DNA of 64,000 nt from assembly GCA_963971285.1 (NCBI GenBank), contig OZ020244.1, forward strand, positions 31,124,001 through 31,188,000, in the 5' to 3' direction. This document shows, in pieces, positions 63,742 through 64,000 of the stretch. Each line of letters starts with the position of its first letter. Position 1 is the first letter of the stretch. The notes under the pieces were generated by a model. That model was not told the DNA's origin, did not search any database, and was given only the letters and a program-made list of their open reading frames with translations. A program made the position numbers and the translations under genes. The stretch is from Astropecten irregularis. Taxonomy: Eukaryota; Echinodermata; Asteroidea; Paxillosida; Astropectinidae.

Positions 63742-64000
63742 GTGAGTTCATCGAACTCTTTCTCTTCATCAAGACTCCGTGATACAAGGCATGATCTATT
63801 GGCAATCGGTTCTGGGGTGGATTTCAACAAATCGCTAAGATTAATTGTCCAACTTTGAGTTGTCAGTATTACCATGGTGATTTCTATCGCGACATCACAC
63901 TTTCCTTAGCGATTCAGGCTAATTCACATTTTTAAAGGTAGTAATATTCTTCTTAAAGTTGATAGAATAGCTGCGGTCTGTTCATAATTTGATTTGTCAT

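Overview
The window is animal nuclear DNA: AT-rich, full of short repeats, with one intronless gene and one long gene of many small exons with GT-AG introns. Its main content is the 5' half of a reelin (RELN) orthologue on the + strand. Many foldback and tRNA-derived repeats, including ones built around a GGCCAATTTCAT motif, and the deuterostome-like reelin suggest an echinoderm, perhaps a sea star. The species assignment is inference; no marker in the window proves it.

Layout. 1-6.2 kb is gene-free and holds three copies of a TTAA-flanked MITE (called MITE-A here), one MITE-B and a perfect 78-bp palindrome. 6.2-7.5 kb is a single-exon class A (rhodopsin-type) G-protein-coupled receptor with a TATA box and a poly(A) signal touching its stop codon. 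7.8-8.15 kb is a 22-bp minisatellite. 8.3-18.6 kb is a satellite-like array of a unit of about 1.42 kb. Its oldest, divergent member (8.3-9.8 kb) contains a MITE-A split by an 847-bp solo LTR. 18.6-25.5 kb is mostly gene-free, with a weak candidate for a two-exon small gene at 18.87-19.31 kb.

25.5 kb to the right edge is RELN: a candidate TATA box at 25481, the start codon at 25598 and 26 coding exons that join in one frame (4478 nt, 1492 codons plus 2 nt). They encode a signal peptide, the reeler domain, the N-terminal unique region, reelin repeats 1 and 2, and most of repeat 3 with EGF modules 1-3. The remaining repeats lie beyond the window. All exons were read by eye by matching translations to vertebrate reelin and checking phase at every junction.

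The introns are crowded with non-autonomous repeats: MITE-A (about one per 5 kb across the window), MITE-B, three tRNA-like families (T1, T2, T3) and several foldback families (C, D, E, F). These letters are my own labels. Some repeats touch gene structure: a MITE-B ends one base before exon 16, so the splice acceptor AG straddles its target-site duplication, and intron 9 is about 84 percent a C-rich minisatellite. The receptor and RELN are not evidently related in function. They are simply neighbours on the same strand.
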